A DNA stretch of 64,000 nucleotides from Cucumis sativus (Eukaryota > Streptophyta > Magnoliopsida > Cucurbitales > Cucurbitaceae), in the NCBI RefSeq assembly GCF_000004075.3, contig NC_026655.2, positions 24,599,489 to 24,663,488 on the forward strand. The letters are read 5' to 3'. The translations under genes and the position numbers were made by a program. The notes below the pieces were generated by a model. The model was not told where the DNA came from. It saw only the letters and a list, made by a program, of their open reading frames with translations, and did no database searches. Shown here in pieces: positions 38,881 to 51,399 of this stretch (positions are counted from its first letter, which is position 1; every line of letters starts with the position of its first letter).

Positions 38881-40151
38881 TTAATTTAACGATTATATTT
38901 ACAACTATGTCAACGTAATTAGATTATATATATATTTATATAACTAATAAGTAGCTTCAAATTGAATTAAAACTCAAATACCTCTCCCAAAAAGGAAAAA
39001 AAATAATAATACAAGTGACTTCAAATTTAATAAATAAAAAATATCTTCTTTTTTTAAATTTTATTTAATTTTATATTTTATAATTTTGGGAGATAGAAAA
39101 GAAAATGTGAAGTTAGATATTTTGGATATTATCATGTGAGTTTGAGCTGTAAAATGATGAGGAAAATAATTGGCAAAACTATGTGACAATCTAAGGTATC
39201 TTAGATGTTCATTTTCATACAAATGTAATAAAATTATTTTCTAGAACTTATAAACATAAAAAGTTCAATTAAAAAAAAAATACTCAAATTAGCAAACAAA
39301 CGTTTAACTATATTTTATATTTTAAACGTAAGTTAACGTTCTTATAATTATAAAGTGATCTTTTGTTTATGATTTCGTTACGTTTGGTTATTGGTTTTTC
39401 TATCGTATAATAAAAATAATGATTGACTTTTTATATCAAGATCGAATCTATGAACATATAAAAATGTAAACTCCAATAGAATATATGAATCATCATGTGG
39501 TGCAAATTCTCACTAGTTAGACCCTCATCGATACATTTTTTAATATGAACTTTGATATGATGTAACTTTCACGAATAGTGATGTTGGAATCAACACCCTT
39601 GTTCGCAATGCTAACAGTACTGCTATGCTGCCTTGGAAAAACAGTTTTTACCATGTTGAATGGTCTTTCTAAAGCTCTTGAGACTGATATGTAATGCCCA
39701 AAAATCGGGATTTCGATCGGCTTGTGGTTGAGAAATCAACATATGTTGATGAGGTTTAGGATTTTATTAACTCTATTTGTGATCTCCTCTCTTTGTTGTA
39801 GGTACGTTTTTGGTTTCTTTTGAACTAAATGCAAAAATAACATTGGTGCTCGTGAACTTGCTACACATGCTCGAAACTTTAGTTTTTCGATAATTTGGAA
39901 CTAGATTCTGCTCTTCATTTCTATTTGATTTGTTATTAAATTTTCGAAATTATTGTAAAAGTAGTAAAAATAAATGTTAGAGGAAATTTAAAAGGCAATG
40001 ACTTAAGGTATTGGTTATCCAAATAATAAATGTTTTTGTTTCACTCTCCATTGACTTTCAATTTCTTTGTCCCAACCAATGCTCTTCCACTCCTCCACTA
40101 ACCCCACCTATTCAATTTTAAATTCCTCCCTTTTTTCAAATATAAGATAAG

Positions 40152-40153
<2 letters not shown>

Positions 40154-40192
<39 letters not shown>
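40154..40192. repeat. (AT)n microsatellite
   Basis: About 19 perfect dinucleotide units, 28 bases before the MITE at 40220. Confidence 0.9.
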
Positions 40193-40195
<3 letters not shown>

Positions 40196-40219
40196 GAAAT
40201 TGATGACGATTTTAGGAAT

Positions 40220-40426
40220 AATAATTAAGGATATAGCAACATTTTAAAAAAATTACAAATATAGTAAAACTAAATTTGTTTCGTTGATAGACTTCGTATG
40301 GTCTATCAGTGATAGACCAATATTTGCAACATGGTCTATCGGTGATAGACCTATATCATTGATAGAATTTGCCAAATTTTGCTATATTTTCAAATTTTTT
40401 AAAATGTTGCTATATACTTAATTATT
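40220..40426. mobile_element. MITE, AATAATTAAG-ended family, copy 2
   Basis: It has terminal inverted repeats of about 50 bases: the left end starts aataattaaggatatagcaa, and the right end reads, in reverse complement, aataattaagtatatagcaa. Roughly nine in ten positions match. The interior has three TATCA(T/G/C)(T/G)GATAG-type palindromes. About 207 bases, non-coding, so it must move by an enzyme from elsewhere. Confidence 0.8.
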
Positions 40427-40466
40427 TTGAATCTAATTGCTAAATTTGCAACTATCCCGTCAAAAT

Positions 40467-40672
40467 GAACATAGCTTAACTAATATATGAATGTGTTGAT
40501 CTATGTTTAAATCTTCTTATATCTTTAAAAAAAAATCAGAATCAAATTAATAATTTAGCGTAACTTTTTAACAAAAAAAAAAAAAAGAAGAAGAAGAAAT
40601 TAACATAGCTTAATTAATGTAGTTGTATTTATATCTTGGTGTTAGAGATTCGATTCGCCATCCACGTATTGT
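40467..40672 (+). mobile_element. two tRNA-like SINE fragments
   Basis: aacatagcttaactaat (about 40467) and aacatagcttaattaat (about 40603) are box A-like. The second is followed by ttagagattcgattcgcc, which is box B-like (40642-40659). They look like two decayed copies of one tRNA-derived family in direct orientation. Confidence 0.4.
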
Positions 40673-40679
40673 CAAAATA

Positions 40680-42890
40680 GTTATACATATATATCAATTC
40701 CTTTTAAAAAAATTGTTATCGGGTTAAATTTAGTATCTTTAAAAATATATCTATTTATTTTAGTCCAACGTAAATAGCAATCGAACTTTTGCCCTTTTAG
40801 TTGAAAACACAACGAAAGAAAATCATAATTATCGAAAAACTATAAGTGAATATATTGCCAATTCCCATTGTCAAAATTAGGTTATTACTTAAAACTTGAA
40901 TAAGCATTACATTAAATGAATTACAAGACATTATTAAGATACAAACTTAAAGAGGAAAAAAAAAACTTTTCTTTTAATTGAAATTTTGTGAGTTTAATTA
41001 ATTTATGTATTTATTAACAACCCCTTAATTGTGTGTGTAGATTTGATTTTAATTGAAATTAAAAAGAATTTTGCAAATCATTAATTTGTTGTTTAAAGTA
41101 GAAGTCATCTCTAAATAGATCTTAAAGATTTGTCTTCTCTCATTTTCAATTTGATATAAATAAAAGCTTGAGATAAAATTTGATATTAATCAATCTTAGG
41201 AATCTAAAAAAAAATTGTTATTTATTTATTTTGGGTTAAAAAACATTATCATTATGAAAGTATTGAATAATTTTATTTAATATAAGCTAAGATATATTGG
41301 GAATAGAAATGTGGAAATATAGGTGGCACAATTTCATATAACACTTACCCAATCACAACTCCCTTTCTCCATTACACACACAAAAGTCAAGTTCATTTTT
41401 TTTACAACAATATCATATATATATATATGTGTGTGTGCATATAATTCTTGGACGTCAAAGAATACATATGTTTGGTTTTTGAGTTGACGGAGTGAAACGT
41501 TTTAGTATTTGTATTTGTCATTGAATTTGTAAAAGATACATTCTAAGCTCTTAAATTTTTCAAAACAAAAAATAAACTTAAAAAAACGAGTAATTGTTTT
41601 AAATTACAAAACAGATTGAAAATGTTTTGAAATGTAGTAAAAAGTTGACGTCTAACACTAATAGGCACAAACAGATATATTTTTTGTTCTTTAGGGTTTT
41701 CATAAAAATAGATACATTAAACCGTGTATCAAATATGTTAGATTTGTATCAATATCTCATACATGTTTCTTTCTTTACATGATGGATATCTATACTGTGT
41801 AGATACTAATAGATTTTATCACTATCAACGTTCTTTATTAATAAAATATGAAAATTTGTTTAGAATTGAAAAGATTTATTAAAAAAATTTAATAACCAAA
41901 CCCACAAATGGTTTAGAATAATGGGATTTTCAAAAAAAGAAAAGAGAAGAAAAAGAGTGTGTGTGATAGAAAAAGACAAATACAATTCCTTCACTAAATA
42001 CAAAACCATTGGACCAATCCTTATTCTTTAATCCCATTTGCTTCTCACGAGGCATTAACTCTTTTTGTATATATATAGTGAGAGAATTAGAATGAAGACT
42101 ATGGAAAGAAAAAATGTATATTTAATAATGTCGTTACCATGTGACGGTCTCTTAATAATCATTAGATGTGGCTTCAAAATTCTACACTATTTAATGACTA
42201 CACACATAAATTTGATTTTTTTTTTTTAGTTTTTCTTTCATATATTCAAAAAATAATACAAAAAGGGAGGGTGTCGAGTAATGCCAAATAACTATAAATA
42301 AATTTAAGGTTAAAGAGATACTTTTGGTCAGTAAGTTTTGATAGAAGTGACAACAATTTAATCTATGAAATTTAGTTGACACTAATATAGTTCCTATATT
42401 TTCGAGTTTGTAACAATTTAGTTCTTGATTAACAAGAGTTTAACTCAACTAACATTCGAGTATACGCTAAACACAATCAATATAATAATAATAATAATAA
42501 TTTAGTTCACAATTTGAGTCCTTCAATTTTAAAAATTTTAACAATTTAATCCTTGAAATTTTTCATCAAAATAAAAGTACAAAACTTTTATTACATAATC
42601 ACTTTAATAATGTATATAATTCATATGTTAATTTCTCCGTCTAAATATTTAAAACTTTAGGAACTACAATTTTGCTTTTTCAAAAGTTTAAGAACAAAAA
42701 ATGTCGTTTTAATCTAAATTCAAAATGTTATCTTCTCTTAATAATCATTAACCATGTTTTCTCTTTCTCGTTTTTTTTTTCAATTCAACATTGGAAAGAT
42801 TGAATCACATTTAGAAATGTTAGTGACTAAAGTATAGTATATGATATATTATAAATAATTAGCAGCTAAAAGTATGGAGTTTGGTAGCTT
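40680..42890. other. AT-rich intergenic DNA before the kinase gene
   Basis: Nothing gene-like is seen. There is a short (TA)n run near 41417, a (TAA)n microsatellite near 42482-42500, and a possible TATA box (tataaat) at 42849-42855, about 205 bases before the kinase start. Confidence 0.5.
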
Positions 42891-43059
42891 CCATGAATAA
42901 ATTATATGAGGAGTAGAGAGATAGAGAGAGAAGAGACAATGAATGAATGACCTCCTAGAAAGGGAAACTCAACCTCCATTTACATTCAACACCATTTGTT
43001 TGTGAGGAAAGAAAAAAAAAAAACTCATCTTCTTCCTTTTCTAGCTCACCTCAATCCTC

Positions 43060-45962
43060 ATGGAAGTTAACAACAATTCAAGAACACTACCACCACCACC
43101 ACCACCAAGAACCCACTTCCATAACCACAACAATTCCAAACCCCATCAACATTTCCACACTCACAATGCCATTCTCAGCTCAAATTCCATCCTCATTATC
43201 ATTGCTTCAATCATTTCCATCACCATTCTCCTTGCCATTTTCCTCCTTATCTTCATGCTCCTTCGCCTCAAATCTGCTCGAAACACTGCCACTGCTACCT
43301 CCGCCTCCTCCGCCACCACACAATCCACCACATTCATCATCCCTCACACAACCATCAATTTTGATTCAAGCCCAGGTAACCCATTTTCTTGTTTTCTTTG
43401 TTTTCAGTACAAAAATTAAATTTTGATTGGTGGGTTGTTTGCAGAAGTTAAAGGGGGTGGATGCTTATATGGAGGAAACTCTGGGAGAATTCCTCAGTAT
43501 AGAATCAGGGGAGTTCAAGTTTTCACTTATAAGGAGCTGGAATTGGCTACTGATAATTTTAGTGAAGCAAATGTTATTGGAAATGGAAGATTAGGGTTTG
43601 TGTATAGAGGAGTTCTTGCAGATGGAGCTGTTGTTGCCATTAAAATGCTTCATAGAGATGGCAAACAGAGGGAACGTTCTTTCAGAATGGAGGTTAATAA
43701 CTTTTCCTTCATTCTTCTTTCTCTGTCTCTCTCAACAATGTCATTACTAGCTTTCAAGTTCTTGAAATATGAGCCTAGTTTTTGGAGTTGGTGTTGCCAT
43801 TTACATCATCCTTCTAAATCTTTTTATTAAGGACGAACTAAATTTCGGTGTGTTAGTGTCAAATAGCATCGATTTTGAAAACAATTAAAACTAACCTTTT
43901 CCTTATGTCACAAAGCACTGCCCAACGCTAAATTATACATTTTCAATTGGAGGTTTGGCGTATTGACAGTTAATGAGAGTCGGAATGTGAATTTAAGCTA
44001 ATTCAAATTCTCACCCATTATTAAAATTTTGTTATCTTATGACTTTTCTCGATGGTCTCATCAATTCTTGATGATTGAGATCCGCAATTGTGAAGGGAAA
44101 ATATAAGGTTGGCCTGTGCTTTCTGACATATGCAAAATGTCAGTTTTTGTTGTTTATAGAATTTATGTCATTTGACGTTAGTGAAACCAAGTTCGAGTTA
44201 TTTGTAAAAAAATCTCTTACTTCTAATTATATTACTATTAATTTGTTTCTAATAAGACAAAAGTGAAAAGTTTGATTTTTACTGCTAAATTTCAGCGTTA
44301 AAGTTTCAGTTTCGATGATTTTTTGAACTATGAAGTTGAATAAGTGTTGCAATTTAAACCCTATACTTGGACAATTAATACATATAGGTCAAATCTGTGA
44401 TGAGACTACTTTTATAGGCATTGGTTCTTGTGGTTGTGTTGGATGCTTTTATTTGATTGGTTTTCCGACTATGTTTGGATTGTAGGCATTTTCTTGATAG
44501 GATTTGTTCTTTATTTCGAGTTGAAATAGATGAAATTGAAAGTTTTAAGATGACTCATTCACAGGTGGATCTCCTAAGCCGCTTGCACTCTCCTTGTTTG
44601 GTGGAGTTGCTTGGCTACTGTGCGGACCAACACCATAGGCTTCTGATATTTGAATTTATGCACAATGGCACTCTTCATCATCATCTACATAATCCCAACA
44701 GCGAATCTCAGCCATTGGATTGGAATACTAGATTGAGGATAGCCCTTGATTGTGCCAAGGCACTTGAGTTCCTCCATGAGCATGCTGTTCCATCTGTTAT
44801 TCATAGAAACTTCAAGTGTACCAATGTTCTACTGGATCAGGATTTGCGAGCTAAGGTGTCAGATTTCGGTTCGGCCAAGATGGGCTCTGACAAGATCAAT
44901 GGTCAGATATCCACACAAGTCCTGGGAACCACAGGATATCTAGCACCAGAGTGAGTTTTCCAAACAAGCCTCTAGTATTTCATTACTCTCAATATTTTTA
45001 GGAAGGAGTACATACCACAATAGTACGGAATCAATCTTTTTATTAGAAAAAAGTATAAACCTTCCTACTGATAAGCATAATCATAGAGTTAGTTCTAGGA
45101 TATGTTATATGACACTTGGAAATCTAAGTTGAATTCGTGTGTTGGTTATTTATGATTCTGGCCTTAAGGTTTACACGAATGCAACTATAGAAACTTTTTA
45201 ATTCTACTGGTGTCTTTTGATTTGCATTCTTATAACTCTCTTAATTTCTCTCCCTTTGCTCGTGAATATGTAGTTAACACATTGTTAGTAAATCACGTAA
45301 ATATTTGTCTTTTCTACTTTGTCTATGTTTGTTGATTTCATAACACATATTTCAGTTTATAATTCTCTGTTGGGAATGTATAGGTATGCTTCAACCGGAA
45401 AACTCACAACAAAGTCAGATGTGTACAGCTTTGGTGTTGTGCTGCTAGAGCTATTGACTGGTCGAGTGCCGGTTGATATCAAGAGACCGCAGGGCGAGCA
45501 TGTTCTTGTCTCATGGGTTAGTTAATATTGTTGCATTTCAAAAACCTACAAGGCTGCAAAAAGCTACCAAAAAATGATCTTTAACAGAGCTATATTGAAT
45601 CATAGAATCATCAAATATAACAAGTCTAATTAATCTCCTATTTACATGGATTTTAGGCTCTCCCAAGGCTGACTAATAGAGAAAAAGTAGAGAAAATGAT
45701 TGACCCAGCTATTCAAGGGAAGTACTCAAAAAAGGATCTAATTCAGGTTTGTTAATCCTTATATTAACATTCTAATTATGAATTTGCTAATCTTGCATTC
45801 TTTTTTTGACCCTATAAGGTATCTATTATTTCTTAGGTAGCAGCCATTGCAGCCATGTGTGTGCAGCCTGAAGCTGACTACCGGCCTTTGATGACCGATG
45901 TCGTTCAGTCACTGGTTCCTCTAGTTAAGAACCCATCGTCGTCGTATCGGTTCTTCAATTGA
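43060..45962 (+). CDS. membrane-anchored receptor-like Ser/Thr kinase with HRN loop
   Basis: Six exons (43060-43375, 43445-43692, 44565-44950, 45384-45516, 45657-45746, 45837-45962) join in frame to 432 aa. The short N-terminus is Pro-, His- and Asn-rich, with a transmembrane segment at about residues 44-68 and no clear signal peptide. A Ser/Thr/Ala-rich linker follows, then the kinase domain from about 144 to 420: glycine loop GNGRLG (151-156), VAIK Lys172, candidate helix C Glu188, HRN at 268-270, DFG at 288-290, APE at 315-317. The position of the usual catalytic Asp (HRD) is Asn270, so strong phosphotransfer is doubtful, while ATP and Mg binding residues remain. It resembles plant PERK/RLCK-like kinases annotated as PBL7-like, and I recall similar HRNFK proteins such as Arabidopsis At1g54820. 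A role in signalling at the plasma membrane is inferred; ligand and partners are unknown. Confidence 0.93.
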
Positions 45963-47440
45963 AAAATTATACAAGTTTCCATCAAGATATAGCCTCATGG
46001 TTCACTACAGTAGGTTTCTTTCTGGTGCTTCCCTGCAGTTTTACTTTATATAACTTTTATTAAATGCAGATTAGAGCATGTCAATATGAACCTATAGAGG
46101 CTACAAACATCTACATTAAATTCTCTTAATCAGAAATGAGACATGTACATAAATTTTTTAGTATCATTTGATGCTACAAATTAAAGTATTTTTACTGTAA
46201 ACTGTGGAGAGAGTTGATATAAGGTAGAAGGTCAGCCAAGTGTTTTTTGAATTCTCAAATGACTTCGTTTAGAGAAACTCGTTAAACTTCAAACTTTAGA
46301 GATCAAATAGAGATATGAAGTACTATCCTAATCTCTTCTTAAGATTGGTTAGAGGTCAAAATTGAGATATTATGTTAGTTCTACCCAATGTTTGAATTAT
46401 TGATATCAATAAAGTTATCGTAATAATTTCATGAAAGCTTTAATAAAAATAAATAATTTTTTTATATTATCAATATATCATAAGTGGTATTTTTTTTTTT
46501 TTTGTGTCTTATGCATTTTTCTACAATGTAATAGAAATACCGATTGACCTATTTTATCGATATCAAACTCATGGAAGTGTGGAAGTATCGATGAGAATAT
46601 CTAACATACCAATAAAAATTTAGTACTCTAAGATTTTTCTTTAAATATATACACGTCTTTCGAGTCTTAAATCTTGAAAAGAACAATAGAATCTTTTTAA
46701 CTATAAAACAAGAATGTATAGGATAGAAGCAATATATGTAGAGAGAGACCTTAGGCAACTTTAAGTAATAGGACCATCCACACCCATAAACTTAACAATC
46801 ATGACAAAAAAATCCAACATGGGGAAGCATCTTATCATAAGGTAAGAAACTTATGTACAATCCTAACAATGGAGGAGGTAGAAAGAAAAGCTAAAGAGTC
46901 ACTAAAGTTTCATAAATAAGACAATATGTTTTAGCCCATATATATATAGTTGTGTTCTTTCTTTTGGAACAGTTAAAAAAAAGTTGACAGGACAAATGCA
47001 ATGGGAAGAGACAAATGAACTAAAAGTAAAGAGAATTTTACTTTTACAAAGGTTGAAAATGAGGATAATATCGCTCGGTTAAATTAGAAGTTTAGTTTAT
47101 GAACGACTTTTCTACGTTTCTATCTTTGATTCTTCAAATGCTTTGAACTAAGAGTATCTTAATTAGTTTTGAAATTTTAGTTTGTAGTTAATCGTTGCTT
47201 CCTCGAGTTTAAATTTACATATAAGTCTATAAACTTTTAATTTGTGTCTAGCCTACCACATAATGGTTTTGAAGAATCGATCATTTGTCAAAGTTAAATA
47301 GACCCACTATACATAACAATTTTAGTCTCTATATCATGAACTGTTTTTTTAAAGTACAATCAAGGGTAAGAGTGATTCGAATCACATACCTTGTGATTGT
47401 TAAGATTTATTTGAACGGTTATAAATACAGATATTATTTG
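45963..47440. other. kinase 3' flank and intergenic DNA
   Basis: Probable 3' UTR followed by AT-rich sequence. No further exon is seen after the stop at 45960-45962. Confidence 0.5.
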
Positions 47441-47450
47441 CCAACAATAA

Positions 47451-47530
47451 CTTAGCTCAACCGGCACATGTTTGTACCTAAGAACCAAGAGTTTCGGGTT
47501 CAAATCTATATATTAAAAATTGACACCATA
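47451..47530 (+). mobile_element. tRNA-derived SINE
   Basis: tagctcaaccggcacatg (box A-like, 47453-47470) is followed by gggttcaaatc (box B, 47496-47506) at tRNA-like spacing. The body after box B is short and AT-rich. Confidence 0.6.
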
Positions 47531-47871
47531 TATATACACTCGTGGTTTTGCATTGCACAAAAATAAAGAACCTCTTTGTCCATTCAACCTTTATCAGTTA
47601 GGCAAATGAGTCTTAACAACTCTAGGGACCGATCAAACAATGATCTTGAAATATTGGAGGACAAAAATTTAGATGATGTGCATGGAGAGAGTTCGCTACA
47701 ACCTAGCTAGTAGACTACATTAGGAAGACTTACTATGATTATATCGAAAAGAGTAATCTAGATTTTGTACCAATAATGACAATGTCGTTGGTAATAGACT
47801 CTTATTAGTAATAAAGTTTTGAGTTTGAACATTTATACCATACTTTATTTTCTGCATGATGAATTCAATAT

Positions 47872-48264
47872 GGGTTGGGTTGCGTTAGTTTAGGATGTGG
47901 GTTGGGTTGAAAAATATGGTTTAACCCAACCCGAATTAATAATATATATATTTATATTATTTATTTAATAAAATTAAAATTAGGAGTATTTTGTTAAACA
48001 AACATGTATGAAATTAAACGATTATATGAAAAGTAAGCCGATTGTGCAAAAAGTAAATAATTGTTTGAAGGTAGAAAGCTAAACGATCGCGTAAGAGGAT
48101 AAAAGATCGTTGGGTTGGAAATAATATATATATTATATATATATATATATATAATACAACCCGACCACCCAACCCAATCCAAAACTCATATTTTACTGTC
48201 TGGGTTGAGTTAAGTTGAAAAATTAATTCAGGACGTTGTTCGAATTGTCAACCCTACCCAACCC
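47872..48264. mobile_element. MITE-like element with GGGTTGGGTT ends
   Basis: The left end gggttgggttgcgtt is matched by the right end caaccctacccaaccc in inverted orientation, and further internal gggttggg and caaccc words form nested inverted repeats. The middle has aaacgattatatgaaa and aaacgatcgcgtaag, words shared with the array at 8.3-8.9 kb, and a (TA)n run at about 48122-48153. No coding capacity. I could not find a clear target-site duplication. Confidence 0.65.
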
Positions 48265-48269
48265 GTTTG

Positions 48270-50760
48270 CACTCTTAATTTTATATATATTTATATTCTA
48301 TGGTATGATATATTAGTGATAAATTCTAATAACATAAACAATGACAGTAAATAATTATTATTGACAAAAGATGATCACAAAATTATATTACCTCCATATC
48401 AATATTTTTATCGATATTTTAACATTTTCATGAATTTGATATCGAAGTGATTAATGAACGTTTTTATTGTACGATACAAATACGAAAAATAAGCAGCACA
48501 AAGTTACTAATTTGAATGAAGTATAAACAAAATTAATTTTAACTAATTTGAAAAATACTTAAAAAGGTTTATTTACTAATTTATATACTTTTAATTTGAA
48601 TTTAAAAATTTCTAGAATATTCAACCTTTCTTAATTAAATTTTTGAACATCTTAAACTCTTTTCCAAGTCTTAAACCTATCCTATATAGATCATTATTAT
48701 TTTCTAATTCTCATATATAATATATATACACGCACATACACAACCATGTGCTAATATATTTTTATTGTTATTGTTTTGTGATTTTGTTATAAGTTCAAAG
48801 TAACTAAGGATGATGATAATTAATGATGACTTATTGGGTAATAATAAATTAATTAACAAAGGAATCTAGTGGGTAATTACTTGGTTGTCTCCTTACTAAA
48901 GAAAAATTCTTCACCACACATTTATTTTATTGATAAATTTTCAATGGAAACAAACAAACAAAAAACAAAGTGTTTGAAATATATTTTATTAACAATTTGT
49001 TGTAAAATTAAAGTAATTAATTAGAACCACAAGTTTCATGCATATATATGCTAATTATAATAGAATTTAAATTGATGATAGTTTACTTTTCAAAATACCA
49101 TTAATGAATGTTTAAGTTTTTATTTAAAACTTAATTAGTATGGTATTTGATATTATTATGTAAAATTTTACATAATGTAATAAATAACAATATTAAAACT
49201 TTTTCTTTTATCATATCATAAATTTTAAAAGCATTAAACTAAATTGTTTAAAAACTTTTTTTAAAAAATAACAAAATATAAAACTATTTGTAAAATATAA
49301 CAAGGCAAATGTTTTGCTATCTTTGACACGGTTTCTCTACTAAAATAACTCTAACGGATGATTTGGTCGTATATATATATATTTATGTCTACCCAATAAA
49401 CCTCGTCTCTAACTTTCATAACATTTGTGTCTTGAATATTTTTATCTATCTAAATACTTTGATGCTTAAACTTAATCGTAACTTTTTTTAATCGAAATTC
49501 AACTTAGGATAAATAGCGCAAACAAGATATTTTTAAATGAAAAATTATCAATAATATATACTTAGAGCAAGCATAAAGTTTGCACATAATTAAAAAGAAA
49601 TAAAATAACAATCTATTAATTACTTGGTTTAATGTGAACACAAGCTGTCACACATTGAAAAATGAATCCACATATAGTTAAGCAAAGTTTTTATTTTTGA
49701 CAAATAATAAATATAAGAGCAAAAGGAAATCTATTAATTACTAAACATAGCTAATTATAATATTATATATATGTCATATAATAACTTTTAGATCACCATG
49801 GCTGTTTGATTAATTTGTCCATTAGCTCTTTGAATGACAAAAGGATTTTTACCTTAAAATGTTCATTATATTTTATTACTATTCATAAGCTCGATATATC
49901 GAGATCATTTTAAATAAAATAATAGAGTAACATTTGTAATAGTTCTTGTTTTATTTTTAATTTACTATGGACAAAATTATTCAATTTTCTATATATATAC
50001 ATCACTTTATGTTTCTTATTTTTTAGAAAATTAATTTTGATCTTAGTGTGGTCAATCATATACCAATTTAAGTCTATAGTTTCATAAATGTTACAATTAT
50101 TTTTACCTTCTAATAGACTTATTTTTTAAAACTATATTTTACATATGTATTTATTTTCATTTAAATATTATTCACATGTTTGTTTGTGCTATCTATGTAT
50201 ATGAATATAGATTATTGTTTTTCTTGTCCAGTATAGACGTAGAATAATATTTAAATCAACTTGAGTGAGTACCTAGCTAACTCATACCTATATGGTATGT
50301 ATTATATACTATACATTAACTAAATGAACACAATGGATAAGCAAATCAGAATCTATAATCTCCCATCCACATTGATATATCTTTAAAAAATAAAGCTATG
50401 TTAGCAACTTAAGAAATACAATCAAATTCACAATTCTAACAAATTTTACAAAATACATCCAAATAAAAACTTGTATTTAATGTTGAAGGTATAGTTTTAA
50501 AATTCTTCAAACTTTCTTTTTTCTTTTTGTCTTTTCTTTTACTATGGAAATAGCCACGTGTACGGCTGAGATCGACTGTTGGCCTAAATCTAATAGGAAG
50601 GTTCTCTTCCAAAGAGAAAATGACAAAAACAAAAGTTTATTTATTTATTTTTAACTTTTAATCTTTATGTCCAATCAAAAAAGTGGGTTGCTACTGTAAA
50701 ATGTTAATAATTGAGGGGCACTTATTGGTAATTACAGTTTTTGCATGCATGCAATTGCAG
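48270..50760. other. AT-rich intergenic DNA, nothing recognised
   Basis: No open frame with exon-like composition, no RNA gene and no clear transposon ends. Confidence 0.5.
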
Positions 50761-50765
50761 AAAAA

Positions 50766-50770
<5 letters not shown>

Positions 50771-50804
<34 letters not shown>
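50771..50804. repeat. (AT)n microsatellite
   Basis: About 17 uninterrupted AT units. Confidence 0.9.
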
Positions 50805-50806
<2 letters not shown>

Positions 50807-50849
50807 CTATTTGCTACCTACTAGGCTACTAGGCTACTACTCTTTCCCC

Positions 50850-51115
50850 ATCCTACATTGTGTATACTGATATTGCAACTTGGGTTAATAAGGGCACATC
50901 CCCTTTAATTCTCTGCTGTGGGTTTTGGAGTCGCACTCATAACCGACAGGAGGTTAGAATATGCGAGACCGTAACGGAGCAGCTGAGTTTACGAGCTGAA
51001 AGAGGCAGAGAGGATAGAAGGAGATCAATCTCTTCAAGGACAAAGTCAGAATCACGTTAAACCCTTCAACAAAAAGAAAGGCATTTCACTCTTGGTACTT
51101 GGGATTGAGAAGCAT
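50850..51115. other. GC-richer island, possible exon or organelle-derived fragment
   Basis: This stretch is less AT-rich than its surroundings and has an open frame of 66 codons (50860-51060), but I recognise no domain. The word gaggttagaatatgcgagac and the charged frame after it look exon-like. No flanking exons were found. It could be a gene relic or transferred organelle DNA; I cannot decide. Confidence 0.25.
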
Positions 51116-51120
51116 TCATA

Positions 51121-51170
51121 ACAGGACATATAAAAAAAGGTTTAGATATATAAAAAAAGGTTTAGATATA
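51121..51170. repeat. 20-bp tandem duplication
   Basis: tataaaaaaaggtttagata occurs twice in a row. Confidence 0.85.
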
Positions 51171-51295
51171 CATAAAGTTAGGGGAATTGCTTACTTCAAT
51201 GTATATAGTAGTATTTTTCTAAATGCTAATAAGCTTGATTATTGTTTTCACCTTATTAAAAAAAAATGTGTACGTGCATGCACGTGTGGCGCCAA

Positions 51296-51390
51296 TAATA
51301 GAAGGATATCATTGATAGAATAAAAAAAATTACTATAGTCGTAAATATTTTAATTTATTTAAATATTTTTAAAAATGTTGTTAGAATAAT
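51296..51390. mobile_element. half of a TATCA-type MITE
   Basis: tatcattgatagaat is followed by gtcgtaaatattttaattta and tttttaaaaatgttg, as in the right half of the MITE at 13.7-13.9 kb. The left half is missing. Confidence 0.5.
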
Positions 51391-51399
51391 ATACTAATA

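Noticed and set aside
40280..40370. Repeated TATCA palindromes as operator sites
   Set aside because: They lie within a MITE with long inverted ends, far from any gene start, so a transposon origin is the simpler explanation.
43166..43426. Ser/Pro-rich open frame overlapping kinase exon 1
   Set aside because: It is the +1 shadow of the Pro/His-rich and transmembrane coding sequence of exon 1.
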